Part shown: in pieces, positions 8,535-15,415 of the stretch | Numbering within the stretch: position 1 is the first letter of the stretch | Layout of the letters: every line of letters begins with the position of its first letter | From: Xaviernesmea oryzae | GTDB taxonomy: Bacteria; Pseudomonadota; Alphaproteobacteria; Rhizobiales; Rhizobiaceae | Length of the DNA stretch: 64,000 nt | NCBI RefSeq assembly: GCF_900109605.1 | Contig: NZ_FOAM01000012.1 | Coordinates: 62,001 to 126,000, forward strand | Reading direction: 5' to 3' | Program-made: the position numbers and the translations under genes | The notes under the pieces: generated by a model | Told to the model about the DNA's origin: nothing | What the model saw: the letters and a program-made list of their open reading frames with translations, nothing else | The model's database searches: none

Positions 8535-8941
8535 CACAGCGCCACGAAGCTGAGCGGGCCGGCCGATTCCAGCGCGATCTCGAACAGCATTTCGCCGTTG
8601 AAACTGCCGGAATAGGTGAGGCCCGCGATCTGGAAAAGGCCGGTGATGCTGCCGAAATCCGGCAGGATCAGCTGCCAGGTTAGCAAGCTGCTGGCGAAGA
8701 ATGCGGCGCGTACCAGCGCATCGGACTCGCCGTCCTTGAACAGCCCCTGACCGGATAGCGCGGCGCGCTGCACGCCTGCCCCGCCCAAAAGCTCGCGCCA
8801 GCGGCCGGAGGATTCGGAATCGGTGACATCGACCGTTTCGGCATTGAAGGCGAGCCGCTTGGTTCGCAATCCGCCGATGGTGACGAAGCTGCCACCCTTG
8901 TCGATCTTCAAGAGAAGATCCTTGCCCTTTTGCACCGCCAT
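8534..8941 (-). CDS. GTA gp9: major tail tube protein
   Basis: A 135-residue protein of the phage major tail / TP901-1-like family. It starts with AVQKGKDLLLKIDKGG and has the TKRLAFNAETVDVTDSES and RWRELLGGAGVQ motifs seen in GTA tail tube proteins. It polymerises into the tail tube. The ATG at 8941 has GAGGAG 7 bases upstream; the GTG six codons earlier would contain this ribosome site and is rejected. It is followed by gp10 with a TGATG junction. Confidence 0.93.
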   Translation of the reverse strand: MAVQKGKDLLLKIDKGGSFVTIGGLRTKRLAFNAETVDVTDSESSGRWRELLGGAGVQRAALSGQGLFKDGESDALVRAAFFASSLLTWQLILPDFGSITGLFQIAGLTYSGSFNGEMLFEIALESAGPLSFVAL

Positions 8942-8977
8942 GGCGTGGCTCCTCGACACGAATGAAAATGTTTGGCG

Positions 8978-9385
8978 TCAGGCCGGCTCGGTCACGGCGC
9001 GCAGCCTGAGTTCGGCGTTATGGCCCGCGCGCACCGGGTCTTGCCGGATCCGGATTTCCTGGCAGGACATGCTGGAGAGGCGAAAACCTGCGGGCTTCAG
9101 CGCCGCATCCTCAAGCCGTGCCTTCAGCCGCGCGGCCACGAGCTGAACCGGACGATGGCCCCCTTCGGCGCCGATCACCAGCAGACGAATGTCGTGCTCC
9201 TCAAGGGGCGCGCCATCGCCCGAGATGTCACGGCTGTCGATTGAGGCAATCTGGACATAGGGGCGCGGCGTGTTCGCAGGCATGACCCTGTCGTGAATGG
9301 CATCCGTGCCGATCAGCGCGCTCAGCGCCGTATCGGCAGCCAAATGCGTAAACAGCGCGGCTTGCAAGGCGGAAGCCGCGCTCAT
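8978..9385 (-). CDS. GTA gp8: tail terminator/completion protein, DUF3168
   Basis: A 135-residue DUF3168 protein: SAASALQAALFTHLAAD at the N-terminus, RVMPANTPRPYVQI in the middle and an LRLRAVTE terminus. The family caps the tail tube and links it to the head connector. The ATG at 9385 overlaps the gp7 stop (ATGA, 9382-9385). The upstream GTG/ATG option at 9400 would extend into gp7 and lacks a ribosome site. A gap of 36 bp separates it from gp9. Confidence 0.9.
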   Translation of the reverse strand: MSAASALQAALFTHLAADTALSALIGTDAIHDRVMPANTPRPYVQIASIDSRDISGDGAPLEEHDIRLLVIGAEGGHRPVQLVAARLKARLEDAALKPAGFRLSSMSCQEIRIRQDPVRAGHNAELRLRAVTEPA

Positions 9386-9708
9386 CGTGTCACCTCGCAA
9401 ACACGCGCGACGATCAAGCGCCGCGTCTCGTCGGGATCGCCGGCACTGACGAGCAGGAAGCTGCGGCTGCCGAAGCCGAAGCGCATGCCCGCCTTCAGAT
9501 CCGTGCGGTGGCGCAGCCAGATGCGGTGCGTCGCGCGCGCATCGTCATCTTCCGCGCTCCCATGCACCGGCAAAGGCTCGATCCGCCCCCAGGCCTGACC
9601 GACGGATCGATAGGTGATGGAGACGCCGCCCTGGCCGTCGGCGGTCTCGATGGGCAGGTCCAGCGTCAGGCGCGTCGAGAGCGCGCCGGGGTCGAGGTCG
9701 GCCAACAT
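9382..9708 (-). CDS. GTA gp7: head-tail adaptor / head closure protein
   Basis: A 108-residue member of the phage head-tail joining family: an N-terminal LSTRLTLDLPIETADGQGG, a central AWGRIEPL and a RFGFGSRSFLLVSAGDPDETRR segment. It forms part of the neck joining capsid and tail. It lies 5 bp after gp6 and overlaps gp8 by 4 bp. The position and length match other GTA clusters. Confidence 0.9.
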   Translation of the reverse strand: MLADLDPGALSTRLTLDLPIETADGQGGVSITYRSVGQAWGRIEPLPVHGSAEDDDARATHRIWLRHRTDLKAGMRFGFGSRSFLLVSAGDPDETRRLIVARVCEVTR

Positions 9709-9713
9709 GGCGC

Positions 9714-10283
9714 TTACAGCCTCCGGATCAGATAGGGAGCGATCAGCCTGTCATAGCCAAGCGGAATGCCGGCCGGCTGATCGTCGGGCGCCACCACGCC
9801 GCGAAAGGCAAAGAGCAGAGCGAGATGCAGAAGCATGGCCCGTTTCAGCGCATCGTGCACCTCGGCCCCCGTCGCTCCGAAGCCGGCGATCATGTCGATC
9901 TCGATGCCGTTGATCGCTTGTTCGGGCGGCGCCAGAACCGGCACCAGGAGCCGGGCCGGCCTTGCCCGCCCGTCAAGAACAAAGCCTTGCGCACCGATAT
10001 CGCGGGGCAGCCCCGCGCTATCATAAACGGTGACGGTCTGGATCGCCGTTACAGGGCCAATGGGCAGGCTGATGATCCGGTTGTCCGGCCAGTCATCGAG
10101 ATAAAGCCTGGCCGTGCGGGTGATCAACGCCAGCCCCGTCTGGCGCTCCAGATGCTGGCGCACCGTAAGGATCAAGGCTGCGATCAGCTGGTCCTCGTCA
10201 TTGGTATCGAGGCGCAGATGCGCCTTGGCCTCGGCAAGCGTCAGCGGTTCGCCGGCGGGCGGGGTCAGTTCGCTCAGTGTCAT
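9714..10283 (-). CDS. GTA gp6: head-tail connector (gp6-like adaptor)
   Basis: A 189-residue protein of the phage gp6-like head-tail connector family, starting TLSELTPPAGEPLTLAEAKAH and continuing with LRLDTNDEDQLIAALILTVRQHLE. This is the adaptor that sits under the portal. The ATG at 10283 is chosen because family similarity starts there. Its ribosome site is weak, and the 29 extra codons to 10370 are low-complexity and proline-rich and overlap a hairpin region. It is the first gene after a 163-bp gap behind the capsid gene. Confidence 0.9.
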   Translation of the reverse strand: MTLSELTPPAGEPLTLAEAKAHLRLDTNDEDQLIAALILTVRQHLERQTGLALITRTARLYLDDWPDNRIISLPIGPVTAIQTVTVYDSAGLPRDIGAQGFVLDGRARPARLLVPVLAPPEQAINGIEIDMIAGFGATGAEVHDALKRAMLLHLALLFAFRGVVAPDDQPAGIPLGYDRLIAPYLIRRL

Positions 10284-10347
10284 CTTTGAAAATCCGCTAA
10301 CGGAAAGGCATGGGCATCGTGCCCGGCCTGACGAAGGGGGAAAGCTC

Positions 10348-10406
10348 GGCGGACGCGGATGAGAGGGCACCCCGCGTCCGCCCGCGCGGCCGGCAATCGC
10401 CGGCCG
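10348..10406 (-). terminator. Two stacked hairpins behind the capsid gene
   Basis: Two perfect inverted repeats lie in the 163-bp gap between capsid and gp6. One has 11-bp arms at 10348-10358 and 10372-10382 with a 13-base loop. The other has 8-bp arms at 10387-10394 and 10399-10406 with loop AATC. Neither is followed by a strong T-run in the direction of transcription, so they look more like a partial attenuator or mRNA stabiliser than a full terminator. Confidence 0.5.
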
Positions 10407-10446
10407 TGCTCACCGCTGCGGCGGCAAGGAAGCAGCACGCCCGCAA

Positions 10447-11709
10447 TCAGGCGGCAGCGAATTTCACGAGCTTGATCGCCTCGAAATTCTGGATGCCGCC
10501 ACCGACCCGCTTGGTGGTGTAGAAGAGCACATAGGGCTTGGCGGAATAGGGATCGCGCAGCACGCGCACGCCGGTGCGGTCGACCACGAGATAGCCGGAG
10601 GCAAAATCGCCAAAGGCGATGGCGAAGCTGCCGGGCGCGATATCCGGCATTTCCTCGGCTTCAGTCAGCGGAAAGCCCATCAGCGTGGCCTTGCCCTCGG
10701 CCGAGGCCGGGGGCTGCCAGAGATAGTGGCCGGTGGAATCCTTGAGCTTGCGGATCTCGGCCTGGGTCTTGCGGCTCATGACGAAGCCGGCATTGCGGCG
10801 ATAGCCGGCCTTCAGGGCATAGATCGTATCGACCAGCGTGTCGGAAGCGCCAGCGGAGGAAAAGGCGCCGGCAGCGCCTGTGGCGACGTAGCCGAGGCTG
10901 CCCCAGTTCCAGTTGCTATCGGCCACGGCGTCGTAGCTCAGAAACCCCTTGGGCTTGTTGGCCCCATCGCCGGTGACGAAGGCCTGACCTTCCTGCAGGC
11001 CGAAGGCGATATCGACCTCGGAGGCGATCCAGCTTTCGACATCCACGGCGGCATCGTCGAGCAGTGCGGCGGTGGCCGCCGGCATGGCATAGAGCTCCAT
11101 GGTGGGGAAGGACAGTTCGGCCAGCTGTGGGGCATTGGTCTGCGGCCGCGCCGCCGTTTCCGCGACCCAGCCCGTGGCCATGCCGGCCAACGCGAAGGGC
11201 TTCTTCAGCACTGCGCCTGTGACCTGGCGCACGGTCGCCAGACCACGGATCGGCGAGACGACGGCCAGCCGCCGGCCGATTTCATGATCGGTCTCCGGCG
11301 GCACGAGATAGCCGCCATCGGTGGCCGAACCGATGCTCATGGCCTTGCCTTCCAGCTCGCGCAGGCCCTGATCGTTACCTTTGCGCAGATAGGCTTCGAA
11401 GGCGGCCTTGTGCTCGCGCATGTCCGCGGGAAGATCGCCGCTTCCCAGCGCCGGGCGCGCCTTGCGCAGGATCAGCTGGTCGAGCGCGCGCTTGTGCTCG
11501 TCCACCGCCCGGTTGATGCGGTCCATCTTCTCACGCGTGACCACGTCGGCGGAGAGCTTGGCTTCCAGCTCGTCCAGTCGCTGATCATTGGTTTCCTTGA
11601 ACGCTTCGAAGGCGGACATGAAGTCCTCGAAGGCGGAGGCCACGGTGTCGGGCGTGGTCTTGATCTCGGGCGCGGTCATCGTCGGTCCGGTCATGTGCAG
11701 TTCAGTCAT
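10447..11709 (-). CDS. GTA gp5: major capsid protein, HK97 fold
   Basis: A 420-residue HK97-type capsid precursor. Residues about 20-105 form a charged coiled-coil delta domain (FEAFKETNDQRLDELEAKL) that the gp4 protease is expected to remove. The mature part has the family features AMSIGSATDGGYLVPPE, AETAARPQTNAPQ, FVTGDGANKPKGFL and a C-terminal VGGGIQNFEAIKLVKF. It forms the GTA head shell. The start ATG at 11709 has AGGAAAGGAA upstream and overlaps the protease stop by 8 bp. Hairpins downstream may raise its expression over the following genes. Confidence 0.97.
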   Translation of the reverse strand: MTELHMTGPTMTAPEIKTTPDTVASAFEDFMSAFEAFKETNDQRLDELEAKLSADVVTREKMDRINRAVDEHKRALDQLILRKARPALGSGDLPADMREHKAAFEAYLRKGNDQGLRELEGKAMSIGSATDGGYLVPPETDHEIGRRLAVVSPIRGLATVRQVTGAVLKKPFALAGMATGWVAETAARPQTNAPQLAELSFPTMELYAMPAATAALLDDAAVDVESWIASEVDIAFGLQEGQAFVTGDGANKPKGFLSYDAVADSNWNWGSLGYVATGAAGAFSSAGASDTLVDTIYALKAGYRRNAGFVMSRKTQAEIRKLKDSTGHYLWQPPASAEGKATLMGFPLTEAEEMPDIAPGSFAIAFGDFASGYLVVDRTGVRVLRDPYSAKPYVLFYTTKRVGGGIQNFEAIKLVKFAAA

Positions 11710-12280
11710 GGCGAAGCGTTCCTTTCCTGGTGTTCATCATCCGGGCCACGCGGCGCAGGCCGCGCACGAGCTCCGTTTCCTTGTCGCGAAACCAGCGTGC
11801 ATCCTTGACGTTGGAAACGCGCGCCGAGGGCAGCATGGGGAAGGTGACGACCGAAATCTCCCAGAGATCGGCCTCGAGGATATGGCGAATGCCGGTCTTG
11901 GCATCGTTGCGGGCGCGCAGCGTCTGAAAGCCGATCGACAGACCGTCGAGCGCACCGTCGGTCAGCAGGGCATGCACCTCGCGCGCCCGCGCCACACCGG
12001 TGGCGAGCTGGCCTTCGACGAAGAGCCCACGCCTGTCCTCGCGCAGGGTGACCCAGCTGCCGATCGGCTCTGCCGGGTCATGCTGGAAGAGCATGCGCAC
12101 CCCTTCCGCGCCGCGCCGGGCGAGCGAGCGGGCAAAAGCGCCCGGCTCGATCACGTCCTTGCCGAGGTCCACCTCGTTGAACAGGCTGGCATAGCCGGAA
12201 AAGCGGCCTTGTCCGCTGACGCCGGAAAGCGTCGGCCGGGCGGCCGTCTTCGTCTGCCAGGCCCGTGGTCGGTCTGTCAT
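11702..12280 (-). CDS. GTA gp4: prohead protease (HK97 family, S78)
   Basis: A 192-residue HK97-type prohead protease. The expected catalytic residues are visible: H67 in FQHDPAEPIG and S115 in LDGLSIGF, with the FSGYASLFNEVDLGKDVIEPGAF N-terminal signature. It cleaves the capsid delta domain during head maturation. The ATG at 12280 has GGAG 9 bases upstream. The long upstream open frame is not coding. Its last 8 bp overlap the capsid start, so the two are translationally coupled. Confidence 0.95.
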   Translation of the reverse strand: MTDRPRAWQTKTAARPTLSGVSGQGRFSGYASLFNEVDLGKDVIEPGAFARSLARRGAEGVRMLFQHDPAEPIGSWVTLREDRRGLFVEGQLATGVARAREVHALLTDGALDGLSIGFQTLRARNDAKTGIRHILEADLWEISVVTFPMLPSARVSNVKDARWFRDKETELVRGLRRVARMMNTRKGTLRHD

Positions 12281-12384
12281 GGTCGCTGTCTCCACAATGA
12301 ATGGTCTGCCGTTCCCGGTCGGGCGCGCCGTCCGGCTTGGCGCGACGGGCATTTCCGGCGGCCGATGGCGCGAGAAGGCCTGCT

Positions 12385-12756
12385 TTATCCCGCCGTCTCG
12401 TCGCGTTCGCCCGGCGTCAGGACGATCACGCCGCGCGCGGAAACCGTCTCGCGTCCGAGACGGCCGGCAATGCGCGCGGCCGCACCCAGCCCCCACCAGG
12501 CCCCGAGACTGGCGGCGGAGGATCCAGCCAGCAGGATCTCGCTCGGCGAGAGCGCGGTGGCGATCTCCAGTTTCTCAGCCAGCCAGACCCCGGCGGGACC
12601 GCCGAAAACGAGGCCGCAGGTGACGCCGGACAGAAAGCGGGTGGCTGCCTCCTGCGCGCTCTTGGGCAGCATATAGACGAGCGAGACGCAGGCGCCGGCG
12701 AAAGCACCGAGCGTGCGCGCAAGCCACATATCGGAAACGCCGTTCCAGTCGGACAT
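12385..12756 (-). CDS. GTA gp3.5-position small membrane protein (DUF6107-like)
   Basis: A 123-residue protein with two or three hydrophobic segments (LGAFAGACVSLVYML; FLSGVTCGLVFGGPAGVWLA; LLAGSSAASLGAWWGLGAAA), typical of the small membrane-type protein found between portal and protease in rhizobial GTA clusters. I believe it belongs to DUF6107, but this was not verified. Its function is unknown. The start ATG at 12756 has GGAAGG 9 bases upstream. The gene is separated from portal by 56 bp and from the protease by 104 bp. Confidence 0.75.
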   Translation of the reverse strand: MSDWNGVSDMWLARTLGAFAGACVSLVYMLPKSAQEAATRFLSGVTCGLVFGGPAGVWLAEKLEIATALSPSEILLAGSSAASLGAWWGLGAAARIAGRLGRETVSARGVIVLTPGERDETAG

Positions 12757-12812
12757 GGTCTTGACCCTTCCTGCATGTGGCTGGTTTTGCCTGGTGCGGC
12801 GCCGCCGGCTGA

Positions 12813-14003
12813 TCAGTAACCGACCGCCTGGCGCTTCTCGGCATCGGTGAGAAACTCCGCCTGCTGCAGCCGGGACCAAAGCTCGGCGCGTTCCGTTGCG
12901 AGGCCGGCAATGGCGTCGAGATCCGGCTTCAAGGCCAGCTCTTCCCCGTAGCGCTCGCTGAACCAGACCGAGAGCGCGGCAAGCGTGCGACCGATCATCG
13001 GCAGAACCGTCAGACGGTAGAAGGCGCGGTTGGCCTCCTGATAATTGGCATAGGTGTTGTCGCCCGGCAGGCCGAGCATCAAGGGCGGCACGCCGAAGGC
13101 CAGCGCGATATCGCGCGCCGCACCATTCTTGGCCTCGACGAAATCCATCTCCTTCGGCGACAGGCCCATCGGCTTCCAGTCGAGCCCCCCTTCCAGAAGC
13201 AGGGGCCGCCCGGCGCGCGCCGGGCCGGCATAGCCATCCTCCAGCTCGCTTTTCAGCCGGTCGAACTGCTCGGGCGGCAGGTTGCCGCCATCCTTGGGCT
13301 GGTAGACCAGGGCGCCGGAGGGGCGGGCCGAATTGTCGAGCAGCGCCTTGTTCCAGCGCGCGGCGGCATTGGATAGATCCAGCGCCGTCTGCGCGGCGGC
13401 GAGCGGCGGAAAGCCGAGGTGATCATCCAGCGGATGAAACAGCCGCAGATGGAGAAAGAGGCCATCTGCCGCCGCATAGCGGCGCACCTGCCGCCCCAGC
13501 CGATACTCATAGGTCTCGGGCCAGCCATCCGCCCCTTCGACGATGCGGATGCGATCGGGCCGCAGAAGATGCACGGCCCGCAGCCGGCCATCGATCTCCA
13601 CCCCTTCCGCATAGGCGTTGCCGGACAAAAGCAGGTGGCCATAGAGCGTCTCGAAAAAATCGATGCCGGACTGGCGCTCGTTCGGCCGGGCGAGGATGGA
13701 CAGCGCCGGATGGTCCGTCAGCTCCCGCCCACCGGCATAAAGAAGGGTGGGCACCGCGCCTGCCGCTTCTGAAAGCAGCCTCAGGCAGCGATGGGCGACC
13801 GGATTGCGCATGAAGCCTTCGCGCGCCAGCGCCGCATAGGAACGGCTGGTCCATTGCGCCTGGCCATCGGCCGCCAGCGCCGCGAGAAGGGCCGCACTTT
13901 GTGCCGTGCTCGCCTGCAATCCCCCGCTGGCCTTGCCGGACAACGCGGCCTGCGGTGCCGGCGATGCGCCGCTGCGCCACGGCCGTCTGAAAAACGTCCT
14001 CAT
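12813..14003 (-). CDS. GTA gp3: portal protein, HK97 family
   Basis: A 396-residue HK97-family portal. Visible landmarks are NPVAHRCLRLLSEAAGAVP, LLLSGNAYAEGVE, LFHPLDDHLGFPPLAAAQTALD, the WNKALLDNSARPSGAL segment and VPPLMLGLPGDNTYANYQEANRAFYR near the C-terminus. The portal is the DNA gate at one vertex of the head and the docking site for terminase and connectors. The start ATG at 14003 is followed by a basic segment. It is preceded by the GH19 gene with a 65-bp gap. Confidence 0.96.
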   Translation of the reverse strand: MRTFFRRPWRSGASPAPQAALSGKASGGLQASTAQSAALLAALAADGQAQWTSRSYAALAREGFMRNPVAHRCLRLLSEAAGAVPTLLYAGGRELTDHPALSILARPNERQSGIDFFETLYGHLLLSGNAYAEGVEIDGRLRAVHLLRPDRIRIVEGADGWPETYEYRLGRQVRRYAAADGLFLHLRLFHPLDDHLGFPPLAAAQTALDLSNAAARWNKALLDNSARPSGALVYQPKDGGNLPPEQFDRLKSELEDGYAGPARAGRPLLLEGGLDWKPMGLSPKEMDFVEAKNGAARDIALAFGVPPLMLGLPGDNTYANYQEANRAFYRLTVLPMIGRTLAALSVWFSERYGEELALKPDLDAIAGLATERAELWSRLQQAEFLTDAEKRQAVGY

Positions 14004-14068
14004 CGCTTGATTCCTGCTGTCTTGAACGGTTTAAACAGGCCTGCGTCGATCCACGACCCAAGGGCGGC

Positions 14069-14683
14069 TCAAAAGCCGGCGGACGCCAAAGCGGCATCGT
14101 AGTGGCGGGCATAGCCGGCCACGAGGTCGGCCCGGTCGGTGCCGTTGACCGTGCGCCGTGCGCCCGCCCAATCGGCCGTGCCAGCACGAAAGAACTCCGC
14201 GATGCGGTGCCCGCCAAACAGGCCCTCGACCAGGCCGACGACCAGGATCGTGGCCGCCGCCTCGGTCTGCAGTGCCAGATCCGGATCGTCGAGCAGGGCA
14301 AGCCCCGTTGCCATTGCCAGGGTGGCGTAATTGTCGCGATGGGTGAGCTGCACATAGCCGCGCCCGAACCAGCTCTTGCCCTGCGCATCGACCCGCCAAT
14401 AGGGCGTGCTGACCTGCGGCAGGCGGCCGCGCCGATAGGCGCGCTCCAGCCGGCAAATGGCCTGGGCGGAGCTGCCGGCGAAGGTCTCCCGAACGGGCTG
14501 CATCAGCCGGCCGGTTTCGTGATGGGCCGTCGCCAGCCCATAGGCGATCCAGCGCCTGTCTGCATGCGGCACCAGAGCCCGCCACCGCGCAAGGATGATT
14601 TCCATGCCCGTGCGCTGGTCCAGGGTCAGGGTTCCGGAGAACAGCTCCGAACGAATTGTCTCGAAAAAGGACGTCTGCGACAA
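14069..14683 (-). CDS. GH19-type lysozyme/chitinase-like enzyme in the GTA cluster (candidate endolysin)
   Basis: About 204 residues with the GH19 fold signature. The first catalytic acid is probably the Glu in AHHETGRLMQPV, and the substrate-loop motif SWFGRGYVQLTHRDNYATLA matches GH19 endolysins. It probably cuts peptidoglycan during particle release or entry. No ATG starts the conserved region. A TTG at 14683 has GGAG 8 bases upstream and is chosen; a second TTG at 14689 is possible. The long open frame up to 15274 runs through the divergent genes and is not coding. It is the first gene after the promoter region at 14690-14836. Confidence 0.75.
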   Translation of the reverse strand: MSQTSFFETIRSELFSGTLTLDQRTGMEIILARWRALVPHADRRWIAYGLATAHHETGRLMQPVRETFAGSSAQAICRLERAYRRGRLPQVSTPYWRVDAQGKSWFGRGYVQLTHRDNYATLAMATGLALLDDPDLALQTEAAATILVVGLVEGLFGGHRIAEFFRAGTADWAGARRTVNGTDRADLVAGYARHYDAALASAGF

Positions 14684-14728
14684 AGCCAATGCTCCATTTC
14701 GCACATGCGTAAAATTGTCTGTTCTTTC

Positions 14729-14755
14729 AATCGATTTAGAATTTCTAAACCGATT
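14729..14755. promoter_or_regulatory. 27-bp inverted repeat, operator candidate in divergent promoter
   Basis: Two 13-bp arms (AATCGATTTAGAA and TTCTAAACCGATT) around a single central T match at 12 of 13 positions. The inner TTTAGAA-T-TTCTAAA is perfect. The site lies in an AT-rich stretch between the minus-strand GH19/portal genes and the plus-strand small gene at 14837, where both transcripts should start. The binding protein is unknown. Confidence 0.5.
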
Positions 14756-14836
14756 AAAGCACTGAAAAACCTGTTTACTTTTCGATTGCGCAGTGCAAAC
14801 GTGCCTCATCCAATACAACCAAGGCAGGAGAGGCCC

Positions 14837-14992
14837 ATGAGCTTGATCGAGACACGTCTTCGTCCCGCGCAGCGCGAGACCATTCCTCAGAATGTCATGA
14901 ACCGGATCGAGAGCGAGTGGCGCCAGATGCGTGAGGCCGCCGCCCCGGCGCCGCGCCTGGACCTGGTTTTCCGCACACCGGCCAAAAAATAA
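14837..14992 (+). CDS. 51-residue basic protein, paralogue of the next small gene
   Basis: An ATG with GGAG 6 bases upstream opens a 51-codon frame ending TAA. The centre reads NRIESEWRQMRE and the C-terminus is basic (FRTPAKK). The core is shared with the small protein encoded at 15107 (pattern R-[IF]-E-[SN]-E-W-R-x-M-R). I do not recognise a family. It sits alone on the plus strand inside the minus-strand GTA cluster and is probably transcribed from the divergent promoter at 14690-14836. It could regulate or accompany GTA production, but nothing in the sequence shows its function. Confidence 0.6.
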   Translation: MSLIETRLRPAQRETIPQNVMNRIESEWRQMREAAAPAPRLDLVFRTPAKK

Positions 14993-15106
14993 TCTTGGGC
15001 AGCAGCAGCGGACATTTGTCTGCTGCGGATGACACAAGCGGGAACCTTTGCGGCGCATCGTCGTTTTGACGCCCGAACCCCCAACAGACATGCTGGAACC
15101 TCGATC

Positions 15107-15220
15107 ATGACGATGAAGACCATTTCGCAGAGCCTGTTCGAACGCTTCGAAAACGAGTGGCGCGCCATGCGCGTCTCCGTCGCCAAGCCGGCCAAGCCCG
15201 TTCAGCCTGCTGCAAAGTAA
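15107..15220 (+). CDS. 37-residue basic protein, tandem paralogue of the 51-residue protein
   Basis: A 37-codon frame (MTMKTISQSLFERF...) with GGAA 8 bases before the ATG and an internal ATG two codons later. Its centre ERFENEWRAMRV repeats the NRIESEWRQMRE core of the upstream small gene, and the C-terminus is rich in Lys, Pro and Ala. A strong hairpin terminator follows 58 bp after the stop, which supports a real transcript ending here. The family is unknown. The pair looks like an ancient tandem duplication. Confidence 0.55.
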   Translation: MTMKTISQSLFERFENEWRAMRVSVAKPAKPVQPAAK

Positions 15221-15277
15221 GCTGGCGCAATGCGCCTTCGCGCACGCCCCGCCGGCGCTGGCAGGGGCATCCACTTG

Positions 15278-15311
15278 AAAACAGACGGTCGGAATCCCCG
15301 ACCGTCTGTTT
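15278..15311. terminator. Strong bidirectional terminator between terminase and the rest of the GTA cluster
   Basis: A perfect 14-bp stem (AAACAGACGGTCGG / CCGACCGTCTGTTT) with the 5-base loop AATCC. It has A-rich and T-rich flanks, so it can stop transcription in both directions. It ends the plus-strand small-gene transcript and should also stop the minus-strand gp1-TerL transcript about 100 bp after TerL. Confidence 0.85.
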
Positions 15312-15415
15312 GTTTATAAGCCGTCTTCCACTTCGCTTGGGGCCTCGGGGTTGCGGCCCCATAGGCCGGGAGCTTCCTTGCCTACTCCAGCAAAAGCGCA
15401 ATGGCGGGCAACGCG

